Assembly (NCBI RefSeq): GCF_004340205.1
Contig: NZ_SLWB01000011.1
Location: forward strand, 62,001-126,000
Direction of reading: 5' to 3'
Source: Acetobacteroides hydrogenigenes
Lineage (GTDB): Bacteria > Bacteroidota > Bacteroidia > Bacteroidales > ZOR0009
DNA: 64,000 nucleotides
Part shown: positions 18,087 to 27,184 of the stretch, in pieces
Layout of the letters: each line of letters begins with the position of its first letter
Position numbering within the stretch: position 1 is the stretch's first letter
Notes under the pieces: model-generated
Databases searched by the model: none
What the model was told of the DNA's origin: nothing
What the model saw: the letters and a program-made list of their open reading frames with translations, nothing else
Program-made: the position numbers and the translations under genes

Positions 18087-18118
18087 CAAATATACGTCTT
18101 TTATTAATACATCCTAAA
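18087..18118 (-). promoter_or_regulatory. Promoter of the metY riboswitch leader
   Basis: On the minus strand TATATTTG fits TAnnTTTG exactly, with a weak TTTA/TTAG about 19-20 bases upstream. It predicts a transcript start about 15-20 bases before the aptamer. Confidence 0.65.
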
Positions 18119-18392
18119 CCCAGCCTCTCTTTATACATTCTTTAACAACACCTTCTAATGCTTTCCATCTAACAGTAGAGAAAGTTAAATGGAAGTAAAG
18201 GAGTTAGACAAAGCTACACAAGTAAATTTTGAAGTTAAATAAGTTAACAAACATGGACTATGTCGATTAGCGCTTCCCGCCCAGCTGACGATAAGTGCAG
18301 CAGATGCGGAAGAGCCAACGTCGTTAGGACAAGACGAGCCTCGTAAAAACAAGTCTTATTCGGATGAAACCGCATCGAATAGATTAAAATTC
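18119..18392. other. Intergenic stretch without recognised feature
   Basis: Between the met promoter and the DUF6769-like gene I see no gene, riboswitch or clear repeat. The divergent promoter for 18441 should lie here. Confidence 0.4.
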
Positions 18393-18440
18393 ATGGCTAA
18401 TCGATTTGGAACTTTGACAAAGCACCCCTACATTTACGGC

Positions 18441-18917
18441 ATGCTACAATGGAGAAAAATAGCATCACTTTTCCTGCTGCTGGCCTACATATTTGTGCTG
18501 GCCCTGTCCGTTGTCCCCCATCACCATCATATCTATGGCAGTATCTGCACCGAAAACTCCCTACATCACGACAACGAAGGAGATTTAATAATTGCAGATT
18601 GCCTGGAAGATCACGATGACAGCAGCTGCTGCCCCAAAAAGACCACCAAGTGCGACGATATGCAGTGCATTTCGCGCATCGTATACCTCTCCGGCGAAAT
18701 AGCTAAACTAACGAGAAACGATGGCGACCAACCATTGCTTCCGCTTTTACTTACACCTTTTATAGCAGGTAATAGCTTCGACATTTTGCCAGATGCTAAC
18801 AGCTATCAACAATCCCATAGGCTCAAATACTATCCGCCCAACGAACGAATCGTTAAGCTGCTGCTTACATCGGGCGTTGGCCTTAGAGCTCCTCCTGTCC
18901 TGTCGCTAAGAGGCTAA
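18441..18917 (+). CDS. His/Cys-rich exported protein, DUF6769-like
   Basis: A protein of about 158 residues from the Met at 18441 (MLQWRKIASL); a start at 18393 would add 16 residues. A signal-peptide-like or single membrane helix (LFLLLAYIFVLALSVV) is followed by PHHHHIYG and then many Cys, His and Asp residues (SICTEN, EDHDDSSCCPKK, CDDMQC), which suggests metal binding in the periplasm. This layout is seen in small Bacteroidota proteins next to TonB receptors. The neighbour downstream is such a receptor with a metal-rich loop, so the pair probably handles a transition metal. Confidence 0.75.
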   Translation: MLQWRKIASLFLLLAYIFVLALSVVPHHHHIYGSICTENSLHHDNEGDLIIADCLEDHDDSSCCPKKTTKCDDMQCISRIVYLSGEIAKLTRNDGDQPLLPLLLTPFIAGNSFDILPDANSYQQSHRLKYYPPNERIVKLLLTSGVGLRAPPVLSLRG

Positions 18918-19217
18918 GCTAAATCATTCTTTTACTAGAATCGAAATACATTCCAGCAATCGCCATTGCAGATTGTTGCGTATATTCATTAGCCTCACCA
19001 TCAACCTGGGAATATCATCCCACCAACAAGTACATATTTTCAACCAAGAACTGTATAAGATCGGGTTAACCCTTATAGGGTAATTGCGTAAAAGTTTACC
19101 CTACCGTTTTTGCTTTAGCTACAAATTGTAGGTAAAAGCAGGAAGATCTTTTCAAACTTGGATAATACAAAACCTTATGACAAACGCTCAAAGAGCTACG
19201 TCTATCAATCTAAAGAA

Positions 19218-21677
19218 ATGAAGATAAAGCTATTTATCACCACTATAGCACTGTGTACCCTTGCGCAGTTTGCCTTTAGCCAGGGGAGCGTAAAGGGAAA
19301 AATCAAAGGAATTAGCACCAGTAAAAAGGAGGAGCCGCTAGCCTTTGCCAACGTTTACTGGATTGGCACCTCCGTTGGAACAGTTTCTGATGCCAACGGA
19401 GCATTCTCTATAAACCATCCCAAAGGCGCAACCAAGCTGGTTGCCCGTACCATTGGCTTCAAAGCCGATACGCTTTCCATTAAGCCCGGTTCTGCCGAAG
19501 TAGAGTTTGTGCTTGTTGCCGAAAACGTGAAACTCGAAGAAGTTGTTGTCTCGGGTAGGCAACGTGGAAGCACCCTACTGGCCCTTACCCCGCTTAAAAC
19601 CGAAGTAATTACGGCATCTGGACTTTGTAAAATGGCCTGCTGTAATCTCGCCGAAAGCTTCGAGAATACCGCTAGCGTAAGCGTTGGCTTTAGCGATGCC
19701 GTTTCGGGTGCTCGCCAAATCAAGATGCTCGGATTGGCCGGAACCTACACCCAAATGCTCGACGAGAACCGTCCCATCATGAGAGGTATTGCCTCTCCAT
19801 ACGGGCTAACCTACACTCCAGGACAATGGCTAGAAAGCATCCAGGTATCTAAAGGACCAGGCTCGGTGCTTAACGGCTATGAAGCCATTACCGGACAGAT
19901 TAACGTAGAGCACCGCAAGCCAACGGCTAAGGAGCCGCTATTCGTTAATCTTTTTGCAGATACCGACCAGCGCACCGAGGCCAACGTTGCTTCATCGCTT
20001 CAGATAAACGAGCGCCTTAGCACCGTTACCCTTGTTCATGCATCTACCGATCCAATGAAGAAGGATCATAACAAGGATGGATTTATGGATATGCCAACTG
20101 CCAAGCAGGTAAACGTTGCCAGCCGATGGCTATATATGGCCCCAAGCGAAGCCCAACTTCGAGCCGGTATTAAGGTGCTTGCTGAGGAACGTAACGGCGG
20201 ACAGATGAACAACGCCAGTGTAGCCAACAACTACGGGTTGGGCCTATATAGATCGAAGATCAACAACAAGCAATTCAACGCCTACGTTAAGTTTGGAATG
20301 CCTGTTGGCGAACATCACGACCATGAAGCCCATAAGGAGAGCGCCGACGGCCATTCTGATTGTAGTGAAGAGTGTACAGGCGATCACCCCCATGAGAAGG
20401 AACATTCCGAATGCGGAGAAGAATGTTCGGAAGATCATTCTAAAGGTGATGATCATTCGGAGTGTGGAGAGGAATGCACCGAAGATCATGGAGAAGAAGA
20501 ACACGAAGAATGCCATGAGGTAGAAAAGAGTCTTGCACTTGTAGCCGACTATACCTATCACGAGCAGAACTCGTTCTTTGGAATCAAAAACTATAACGCC
20601 GACATGCACTCGGTATTTACCAATCTTCTTTTCCAAGGAGGATTTAACGAAAGCAACCGCTACGAGCTGGGCGCCAGCTTCCGATTCGACCGATACAACG
20701 AGCTGTTGATCGATCGCTTCATCCAGAACAACGCCACTAAGATGGAGCAGTACATCAACCTCGACAGAACCGAGCGTACCGCAGGCGTATTTGGCGAGTA
20801 CACCCTCTCGAAGGAGGAAAAGATGACCTTTATCGTTGGCGCACGTGCCGATCACAACAGCCTTTACGGCTGGCTCTTCACCCCAAGGGCTAACTTTAAA
20901 TGGGATATCACCGATAAGCTTACCTTCCGCGCTTCGGGAGGCCGTGGATACCGCTCGCCAAACCCCATCTCCGACAATATGGGAATCCTGGCAACCGGTC
21001 GTCAGATTGCCATCGACAACAACCTGAAGATAGAGGATGCCTGGACCTACGGCGCCAGCATCGTTAGATACTTTAAGCTGTTCAACGACGAAAGGGCTTC
21101 GATCAGCCTCGATGCGTTCCGTACCCAATTCAGCAACCAGCTGATTGTCGATCAGGAGTACAACAAGGCGCTGGTGAGCATCTACAACCTCGATGGGCAG
21201 TCGTACACCAACAGCATTCAGGTAGACCTTAACTTTATTCCGGTGGAGCGCCTTAGCGTATTTGCAACCTACCGCTATACTGATGCAAAAGTCGATCTAA
21301 AGAATCAAGGCTTGGTTAAGAAACCGATGGTGGATAAGTTTAAGGCGCTGCTAAACCTACAGTATGCAACCAAAATGAACAAGTGGACCTTCGACGCCAC
21401 GGCGCAGCTCAACGGGCAAACCCTCCTACCCAACCTCTCGGGCGATTTAACCCAGAAGAAGGATTACTCGGAGGTTTATCCCATGTTCTTCGGTCAGGTT
21501 ACCCGCAAGTTTAAGAAGGTGGATGTTTACGTAGGATGCGAAAATATCGGTAACTACCGCCAAAAGAACCCGATCCTTTCTGCCGATTCACCGTTCTCCA
21601 CCTCATTTAACTCATCGGTGGTATGGGGACCGCTTATGGGCCGCAAGGTATACGGTGGTTTAAGATTTACGCTCTAA
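19218..21677 (+). CDS. TonB-dependent receptor with His/Cys/Glu-rich loop (probable metal receptor)
   Basis: An outer-membrane receptor of about 819 residues. The start at 19218 (MKIKLFITT) gives a clean signal peptide ending FAFSQ; the longer ORF adds a polar extension. After it come a carboxypeptidase-regulatory-like domain (about 24-105, with EPLAFANVYWIGT and NGAFSIN), a plug (about 110-235, MRGIASPYGL, GSVLNGYEAITGQIN) and a 22-strand-type barrel ending in the family-typical aromatic strand (YGGLRFTL). A barrel loop at about residues 363-438 is packed with His, Cys, Asp and Glu in imperfect repeats (HSECGEECSEDH). With the His/Cys-rich protein before it, uptake or sensing of a transition metal is likely; which metal is unknown. 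Confidence 0.9.
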   Translation: MKIKLFITTIALCTLAQFAFSQGSVKGKIKGISTSKKEEPLAFANVYWIGTSVGTVSDANGAFSINHPKGATKLVARTIGFKADTLSIKPGSAEVEFVLVAENVKLEEVVVSGRQRGSTLLALTPLKTEVITASGLCKMACCNLAESFENTASVSVGFSDAVSGARQIKMLGLAGTYTQMLDENRPIMRGIASPYGLTYTPGQWLESIQVSKGPGSVLNGYEAITGQINVEHRKPTAKEPLFVNLFADTDQRTEANVASSLQINERLSTVTLVHASTDPMKKDHNKDGFMDMPTAKQVNVASRWLYMAPSEAQLRAGIKVLAEERNGGQMNNASVANNYGLGLYRSKINNKQFNAYVKFGMPVGEHHDHEAHKESADGHSDCSEECTGDHPHEKEHSECGEECSEDHSKGDDHSECGEECTEDHGEEEHEECHEVEKSLALVADYTYHEQNSFFGIKNYNADMHSVFTNLLFQGGFNESNRYELGASFRFDRYNELLIDRFIQNNATKMEQYINLDRTERTAGVFGEYTLSKEEKMTFIVGARADHNSLYGWLFTPRANFKWDITDKLTFRASGGRGYRSPNPISDNMGILATGRQIAIDNNLKIEDAWTYGASIVRYFKLFNDERASISLDAFRTQFSNQLIVDQEYNKALVSIYNLDGQSYTNSIQVDLNFIPVERLSVFATYRYTDAKVDLKNQGLVKKPMVDKFKALLNLQYATKMNKWTFDATAQLNGQTLLPNLSGDLTQKKDYSEVYPMFFGQVTRKFKKVDVYVGCENIGNYRQKNPILSADSPFSTSFNSSVVWGPLMGRKVYGGLRFTL

Positions 21678-21712
21678 ACTAAATTGCCGAATATCATTCG
21701 GTCAACCGATAG

Positions 21713-21749
21713 AAAAAGGTTCTCCTATATCTGGTGGGAGAACCTTTTT
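21713..21749 (+). terminator. Intrinsic terminator after the TonB receptor
   Basis: Arms AAAAAGGTTCTCC and GGGAGAACCTTTTT around a 10-base loop. Confidence 0.9.
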
Positions 21750-21858
21750 GCATACTAGCATCTGCCAAAAGCAGAATATTTGTGTAGCTTTATCCGGCAA
21801 AAAACCGATTAGGGAATCCTTTTGGATGTTTAATGAAAACCTACTAAAACCTGAAAGT

Positions 21859-23094
21859 ATGAGAGCAACAAGCACGCTGATGTTTCTAGCCTGCATCGCC
21901 ATTTCGCTGAGTGGCATGAGCGCTTCCATCGGACACAACTCCACGCAAAAAAGCAGCAACAAGAGTTCTGGCATTATCACCGGAGCCGAACAAACCGAGA
22001 AGTATCTTCCCTACCTTAAGGGCAAACGGGTTGGCGTACTTGCCAATCCTACCACCGTCATCGGCAACAGGCATCTTGTAGATAGCCTGCTAGCAAGAGG
22101 CATCAACATCGTAAAGGTCTTTGGTCCCGAACACGGGTTTAGGGGCAATGCCAGCGCCGGAGTAGACGTAAACGACGAACAGGATAAAACAACCGGCCTT
22201 AAGGTAATCTCTCTGTATGGTCCAAAGCAAAAGCCATCGCGCGAAGACCTTGCCGATGTAGACATCATGGTATTCGACATCCAGGATGTAGGATGCCGTT
22301 TCTATACCTATATCAACGTACTTGGTAAGATTATGGAGGCTTGCGCCGAGAATGGGAAGGAGCTGCTAATCCTAGATCGCCCTAACCCTAACGGCTACCT
22401 GGTTGACGGTCCTATTCTCGACATGCGGCTAAAGTCGGGCATCGGCATGTTCCCAATTCCTATTGCCCACGGAATGACCATCGCCGAATTCGCCCAGATG
22501 ATAAATGGCGAAGGTTGGCTTCCCAACAAGATGACCTGCAAGCTAAAAATCATCCGTATGGTTAACTACAACCACGATATGTCCTACACCCTTCCGGTAA
22601 AGCCATCACCTAACCTGAATACGCAGCAAAGCATCATGCTTTACCCTTCGGTTTGCCTCTTCGAGGGAACCATCATTAGCCAAGGACGCGGCACCCATAC
22701 CCCCTTCACCATTCTGGGAAGCCCTCTGCTAAAAGGCAAGTACAGCTTCACCTTTAAGCCGATCAGCATACCGGGCATGAGCGAATCTCCACTTCATATG
22801 AACGAGGTGTGCTACGGGCTAGACCTGCAAAACTACGACATAAAAAAGTTGAGGAAAAGCCGACGAATCAACATCCAGTGGATGATAGACCTCTACAACG
22901 CCTACCCCGACAAGGAAAGGTTCTTCGACCGAAGCCAGAGCAAGCAGATCGGCAACATCGACTACCTTGCCGGCACCTACGACTTCAAGAAGCAGATCAT
23001 CGAGGGCAAATCGGCAAAGGAGATACAAGCCTCGTGGGAGCCGCAGCTCTCGCAGTACAAGGAGATGCGAAAGAAGTACCTGCTCTACAAGTAG
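21859..23094 (+). CDS. namZ: DUF1343 / NamZ-type exo-beta-N-acetylmuramidase
   Basis: A protein of about 411 residues of the DUF1343 family, whose characterised member NamZ is an exo-beta-N-acetylmuramidase that releases N-acetylmuramic acid from peptidoglycan fragments. Visible motifs are GKRVGVLANPT, KVFGPEHGFRG, MVFDIQDVGCRFYTY, LDRPNPNG, IPIAHGMTIAEFA and CLFEGTIISQGRGT. The start at 21859 (MRATSTLMF) gives a signal-peptide-like helix; the longer ORF runs back into the preceding terminator. It is a single gene, closed by a hairpin at 23132. Likely role: recycling or scavenging of cell-wall sugar in the periplasm. Confidence 0.9.
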   Translation: MRATSTLMFLACIAISLSGMSASIGHNSTQKSSNKSSGIITGAEQTEKYLPYLKGKRVGVLANPTTVIGNRHLVDSLLARGINIVKVFGPEHGFRGNASAGVDVNDEQDKTTGLKVISLYGPKQKPSREDLADVDIMVFDIQDVGCRFYTYINVLGKIMEACAENGKELLILDRPNPNGYLVDGPILDMRLKSGIGMFPIPIAHGMTIAEFAQMINGEGWLPNKMTCKLKIIRMVNYNHDMSYTLPVKPSPNLNTQQSIMLYPSVCLFEGTIISQGRGTHTPFTILGSPLLKGKYSFTFKPISIPGMSESPLHMNEVCYGLDLQNYDIKKLRKSRRINIQWMIDLYNAYPDKERFFDRSQSKQIGNIDYLAGTYDFKKQIIEGKSAKEIQASWEPQLSQYKEMRKKYLLYK

Positions 23095-23131
23095 CATAAA
23101 GCATAACAACGCCTCTTAAGGGAATTGTAGT

Positions 23132-23170
23132 AATACCTGAATCATCCGCTACGAAGGTTCAGGTATTTGC
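23132..23170 (+). terminator. Intrinsic terminator after namZ
   Basis: Arms AATACCTGAA and TTCAGGTATT around an 18-base loop. Confidence 0.8.
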
Positions 23171-23235
23171 GTTTAGGAGTTTCCCTAAAATATTAGACTG
23201 TTATCCCCAGTAATCCCAGTTAAACGAAGGCACAG

Positions 23236-23375
23236 CCCATAGCCGTCAAGCTCAGCCATTTTTTCAAAGTTCAAATGCATAATCATGGCTGATTATCCTC
23301 CCGCTTAGGCGGGAGGATAACGTGCTGCTATTGGGCGTTTGTCCTTTTAAATTCATCCTTAACTTGACGACTATG
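23236..23375. repeat. Dispersed intergenic repeat, intact copy
   Basis: Matches 32043-32515, beginning CATAGCCGTCAA, passing through AATCATGGCTGATTATCC and a CTCCCGCTTAGGCGGGAG hairpin, then TGCTATTGGGCGTTTGTCC. In the other locus the same elements are split by about 300 bases. The gap between namZ and the RAYT gene holds nothing else apart from a REP hairpin. Confidence 0.7.
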
Positions 23376-23421
23376 GACACAGCCTCGTCCAAACGGGGGA
23401 AAATCGTTGGGGTTAACGTAA

Positions 23422-23441
23422 GGGCGAAATATCTTTCGCCC
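23422..23441. repeat. REP hairpin beside the RAYT gene
   Basis: GGGCGAAATATCTTTCGCCC, a palindrome followed by CTAC, at the 3' end of the RAYT gene. The same hairpin recurs at 23687, 24237, 24387, 24526, 27380 and 27487. Confidence 0.85.
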
Positions 23442-24011
23442 CTACCCAACATAAAATTTATCATCCTTCCATTTGACAGGATTGTCTACGATGTATTCGG
23501 CGATATTCTGGTACGACTGTTCGTTTCGAATGATATGTTCGTAGTAGTTGCGTTGCCAAATGTTTTGAACGTTGGTGTTTTGCCGCATCCATTTGGTAAC
23601 GCCAATTTTAAAACCGCGTAACATCGATCCAATCGTGCGCGATGTTCCCCGTATTACCATTTGTTCGTCCGTTGGATCAACCGCAGGGGCGAAAAATATT
23701 TCGCCCTTACACACGCCCCTACATTCCCCATAACCTCCATCATCCACAATTTGTACAATACCATGTACATGATTAGGCATGATTACATATTCGTGTAAAA
23801 CAACATTTGGATAATGGTTTGGAATATCCAACCAGCACTGTTGGGCAGTACGTCCTGAATCGTTCAAAATCATTTCCGCATTTTCAATATGCCCAAATAG
23901 ACATGCCCTACCGTATAGGCATAGGGTTACAAAGTACAAGCCTGCTTGCGAATAGTCGTATCCCTTTAGGCGGATGCTTTGCCGATGGTGAATATTTGGA
24001 TTGTAGTTCAT
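23442..24011 (-). CDS. REP-associated tyrosine transposase (RAYT)
   Basis: A 189-residue Y1/HUH transposase of the RAYT group, related to IS200-type TnpA, which cuts and joins single-stranded DNA at REP hairpins. The HUH motif is in VIMPNHVHGIV, and the catalytic tyrosine is in NIWQRNYYEHIIRNEQ. The N-terminus (HHRQSIRLKGYDYSQAGLYFVTLC) and C-terminus (IAEYIVDNPVKW) are also typical. Oddly, the linker between the HUH and Tyr halves contains an in-frame REP hairpin (GGGCGAAAAATATTTCGCCC at 23687-23706, encoding GEIFFAP). The ORF looks intact. Degenerate copies lie at 24131-24712 and 27185-27720. Confidence 0.93.
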   Translation of the reverse strand: MNYNPNIHHRQSIRLKGYDYSQAGLYFVTLCLYGRACLFGHIENAEMILNDSGRTAQQCWLDIPNHYPNVVLHEYVIMPNHVHGIVQIVDDGGYGECRGVCKGEIFFAPAVDPTDEQMVIRGTSRTIGSMLRGFKIGVTKWMRQNTNVQNIWQRNYYEHIIRNEQSYQNIAEYIVDNPVKWKDDKFYVG

Positions 24012-24130
24012 TATTAAATGATTTTCTTATTCACAGTCGAGGACTTTTTAAAAGAAATTACAATTTACAAAATTGTCTTCGCATTCTAGATGTTTCTAAT
24101 ACGTTTAGAAGGTAAATATCATCTATCCAC

Positions 24131-24712
24131 CTATATAACATAGAATGGATCGCCATCCCATTTGGCAGGATTCCCTACGATATATTGGGCAATGCGCGGG
24201 TACAATTGTTTGGGGCAATCGGTGGGGCGCACGTAGGGGCGAAAAATTTTTCGCCCTTACATACGCCATTATATTCCCCACAACCCCCATCATCCACAAT
24301 TTGTACAATGCAATGTACATGATTGGGCATGATTACATATTCGTGTAAAACAACATTTGGATAATGGTGCGGAATCACCATTTTGTGGGCGAAATATGTT
24401 TCGCCCCTACAATCCCAACCATCACAACCATCCACAAATTTGTACAATGCAATGTACATGATTGGGCATTATTACATATTCGTGTAAAACAACATTTGGA
24501 TAATGGTGCGGAATCACCATTTTGTGGGCGAAATATGTTTCGCCCCTACAATCCCAACCATCACAACCATCCACAAATTTGTACAATGCAATGTACATGA
24601 TTGGGCATTATTGCGTATTCGTGTAAAACAACATTTGGATAATGGTGCCGAATATCCATACGGTTTGGACGAAAAATTTTTCGCCCCTACGGCAAATCCT
24701 ATGTAATCCCAT
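24131..24712 (-). pseudogene. Decayed RAYT copy with expanded internal repeats
   Basis: On the minus strand the last codons read AQYIVGNPAKWDGDPFYVI then a stop, clearly the RAYT C-terminus. The Tyr-helix region is missing, and the HUH segment (YVIMPNHVHCIVQIVDDGG) is present several times because of the 139-bp tandem repeat. Frames are broken throughout. It lies between the intact RAYT gene and the TonB receptor at 24766. Confidence 0.8.
24301..24660. repeat. 139-bp tandem repeat, about 2.6 copies
   Basis: The segment starting TTGTACAATGCAATGTACAT recurs at 24301, 24440 and 24579, an exact 139-bp step. Each unit contains a RAYT HUH fragment and one REP hairpin (GGGCGAAATATGTTTCGCCC), so it looks like recent local duplication of REP/RAYT sequence. 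Confidence 0.9.
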
Positions 24713-24765
24713 TTTTTATAAAAACAAAACCATAGCTTTGCTGTTAAAGGACAAAATTTGAAACC

Positions 24766-27165
24766 ATGAGATCATTACTAGCTGTTGCCTTTTTGCTGAT
24801 TGGAGTAGCATCCTACGCCCAAAACAATGCAGCTTTAAGCGGCAGGATATATAGCTCGAAAAACGGAGCTCCCGTACCCTTCGCAACTATTGCCGTATGG
24901 GGAACACAGCAGGGTACAATCGCCAACGAAAATGGCGAATACGAAATTAAGGGATTAAAACCCGGATACGTACAGCTAAAGGTTAGCGCCGTTGGCTTCA
25001 AGCCTACAATCTCCGGCGAGGTACTTGCAACCAATGCCAAAAGAGCCATACTCGATGTTGAGATGGAGGAAACCTCTGTAAGCATCGAAGAGATAACCGT
25101 TAGGGCCAACAACTTCAGGAAGAGCATCGATAGCCCCGTAAGCCTATCGCGCATCGGCATCGAAGAGATTGAGAAAAACCCTGGTGGCAACCGCGACATT
25201 TCGAAGGTTATCCAGTCGTTTCCCGGAGTATCTTCGGCTGCGGCATTCCGCAACGACATTATCGTTAGGGGTGGCGGTCCAAGCGAGAATAAGTTTTACC
25301 TAGATGGCATCGAAGTTCCCACCATCAACCACTTCTCTACGCAAGGCGCCTCGGGCGGACCTGTTGGGGTGATAAACGTTGACTTTATCCGCGAGGTAAA
25401 CTTTTACTCGGGCGCATTCCCGTCCTCCTCCAACGATGTGCTTAGCTCGATCCTCGACTTTAAAATGATCGATGGAAATAAGGATAAGCTAAAGTTTAGG
25501 GCAACCGTGGGTGCCTCCGATCTTGGACTAACGTTGGATGGTCCAATATCCGATAGAACTACGTTCATCGCCTCTGCTCGAAGGAGCTACCTCCAGCTGC
25601 TCTTTAAGACGCTAAAGCTCCCTTTCCTCCCTACCTACAACGATATCCAGCTTAAGGTAAAAACAAAGATCAACAGCAAGCAGGAGATTTCGTTTATCGG
25701 TCTTGGTGCCTACGATATCAGCAGGCTGAACAAGAGCATTAGCAATCCAGACGAAGAGCAGCGCTTTATCCTGAACTACCTGCCCGAAAACGACCAATGG
25801 AGCTACACGCTGGGCGTCGTTTACAAGCAGTACCGCGAGAAGAGCGTCAACACATGGGTGGTAAGCCGCTCCCACTTCTTCAATAAGGAGTACAAGTATC
25901 CCAGCAACGACGAGAGCCAGCCCAGAATCCTCGACTATTCATCAGCCGAAAAGCGGAACAGGCTGCGCTTCGAGCATTCCAACGAGGTATCGGGCTACAA
26001 AATGGGATATGGCGCAAACGTTGGCGTCGACGAGTACTCCAACTCCACGTTTCAGCTGGGATTTAAGAATGGCGCCCCCTCCACTACCGATTACAGCAGC
26101 AGCCTAAACCTCTTCAACTACGGGGTATTCTTCAACATCGCCAAAAGCTACCTGAACGAGAAGCTGTCGCTGGCATTAGGGGCTAGGCTCGATGGGAATA
26201 GCTACTCATCGTCGATGCAAAACCCCTTAAAGCAGGTCTCGCCCCGCTTTTCGCTAAGCTATGGCATTACAAAGGAGGTGTTCTTCAACTTCAACCTTGG
26301 CAGATACTACCAGGCTCCTCCGCTTACCTCTATGGGTTACGCCAGCGCCAATGGCGAGCTGGTAAACAAGCGGAATGGGCTTAAGTACATCCAATCGGAC
26401 CATCTTGTTGCGGGATTCGAGTACCGCCCCAGCGAGAAGGATAAGCTTACCCTAGAGGGATTCTACAAGCTTTACGATAACTACCTCTTTTCGGTAACCG
26501 ACTCCGTTGCCATTGCCAGCAAGGGTGGCGACTATGGCGTTTTTGGCAACGAGGAGCTGCGCTCTACCGCCAAAGGTTCGTCGTATGGCGTGGAGCTAAT
26601 GTACCGCTCGAAAGACTTCTACGGGTTTAACCTCGTGGGTGCCTATACGCTCTTCTGGAGCCGCACCAAAAGCAGCGTCAACCGCAGTGGCGCTAACGGG
26701 TGGATTCCAACATCGTGGGACAATAGGAATATCGTTACCCTAACAGGGTCGCGTATGTTCGGCAAGAACTGGGAGGCTGGCGTTAAGTGGCGATACCTGG
26801 GCGGCAGCCCCTACACGCCCTACGATATAGACAAGTCGAGCATAAAGGAGGCCTACGATGCCGTTGGCGGCCTCTACTTCGACTACTCGCAGTTCAACCA
26901 GCTGCGCTTAGGCTCGTACCAGCAGCTCGACCTTCGCGTGGATAAAACCTACTACCTAAAGAAGTGGTCGATGAACTTCTACGTCGATATCCAGAATGTC
27001 TTAGCCTCGAAGCAGAAACGTGCCGATGTGTACCTACCCGAGCTCGACGCCAACGGTAAACCGATTGTTGTACCCGGCAACCCCGACAGGTACAAGCTCA
27101 AAAAGGTAGAGATGAAAGGCTCTGGAACTATTCTTCCGACAATTGGGGTAATACTTGACTTCTAA
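24766..27165 (+). CDS. TonB-dependent receptor
   Basis: A 799-residue outer-membrane receptor. Residues 1-18 form a signal peptide (ending ASYAQ); about 22-105 are a carboxypeptidase-regulatory-like domain (VPFATIAVWGTQQGTIANENGEYEI); about 110-230 form the plug (GGNRDISKVIQSFPGV, RNDIIVRGGGPSENKFYLDG); the rest is the barrel, ending GTILPTIGVILDF. The plug resembles receptors that stand alone without SusD. No lipoprotein partner is adjacent, so the ligand is unknown. RAYT remnants flank it on both sides. Confidence 0.92.
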   Translation: MRSLLAVAFLLIGVASYAQNNAALSGRIYSSKNGAPVPFATIAVWGTQQGTIANENGEYEIKGLKPGYVQLKVSAVGFKPTISGEVLATNAKRAILDVEMEETSVSIEEITVRANNFRKSIDSPVSLSRIGIEEIEKNPGGNRDISKVIQSFPGVSSAAAFRNDIIVRGGGPSENKFYLDGIEVPTINHFSTQGASGGPVGVINVDFIREVNFYSGAFPSSSNDVLSSILDFKMIDGNKDKLKFRATVGASDLGLTLDGPISDRTTFIASARRSYLQLLFKTLKLPFLPTYNDIQLKVKTKINSKQEISFIGLGAYDISRLNKSISNPDEEQRFILNYLPENDQWSYTLGVVYKQYREKSVNTWVVSRSHFFNKEYKYPSNDESQPRILDYSSAEKRNRLRFEHSNEVSGYKMGYGANVGVDEYSNSTFQLGFKNGAPSTTDYSSSLNLFNYGVFFNIAKSYLNEKLSLALGARLDGNSYSSSMQNPLKQVSPRFSLSYGITKEVFFNFNLGRYYQAPPLTSMGYASANGELVNKRNGLKYIQSDHLVAGFEYRPSEKDKLTLEGFYKLYDNYLFSVTDSVAIASKGGDYGVFGNEELRSTAKGSSYGVELMYRSKDFYGFNLVGAYTLFWSRTKSSVNRSGANGWIPTSWDNRNIVTLTGSRMFGKNWEAGVKWRYLGGSPYTPYDIDKSSIKEAYDAVGGLYFDYSQFNQLRLGSYQQLDLRVDKTYYLKKWSMNFYVDIQNVLASKQKRADVYLPELDANGKPIVVPGNPDRYKLKKVEMKGSGTILPTIGVILDF

Positions 27166-27184
27166 TAGGGATAATCGACCTGCG

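Noticed and set aside
18918-19217. Possible riboswitch before the TonB receptor
   Set aside because: I looked for cobalamin and other aptamer cores and saw none; only unstructured spacer is visible.
20244-21128. 294-codon minus-strand ORF inside the TonB receptor gene
   Set aside because: It is antisense to a well-supported receptor and its hydrophobic stretch mirrors the His/Glu-rich loop; no family match.
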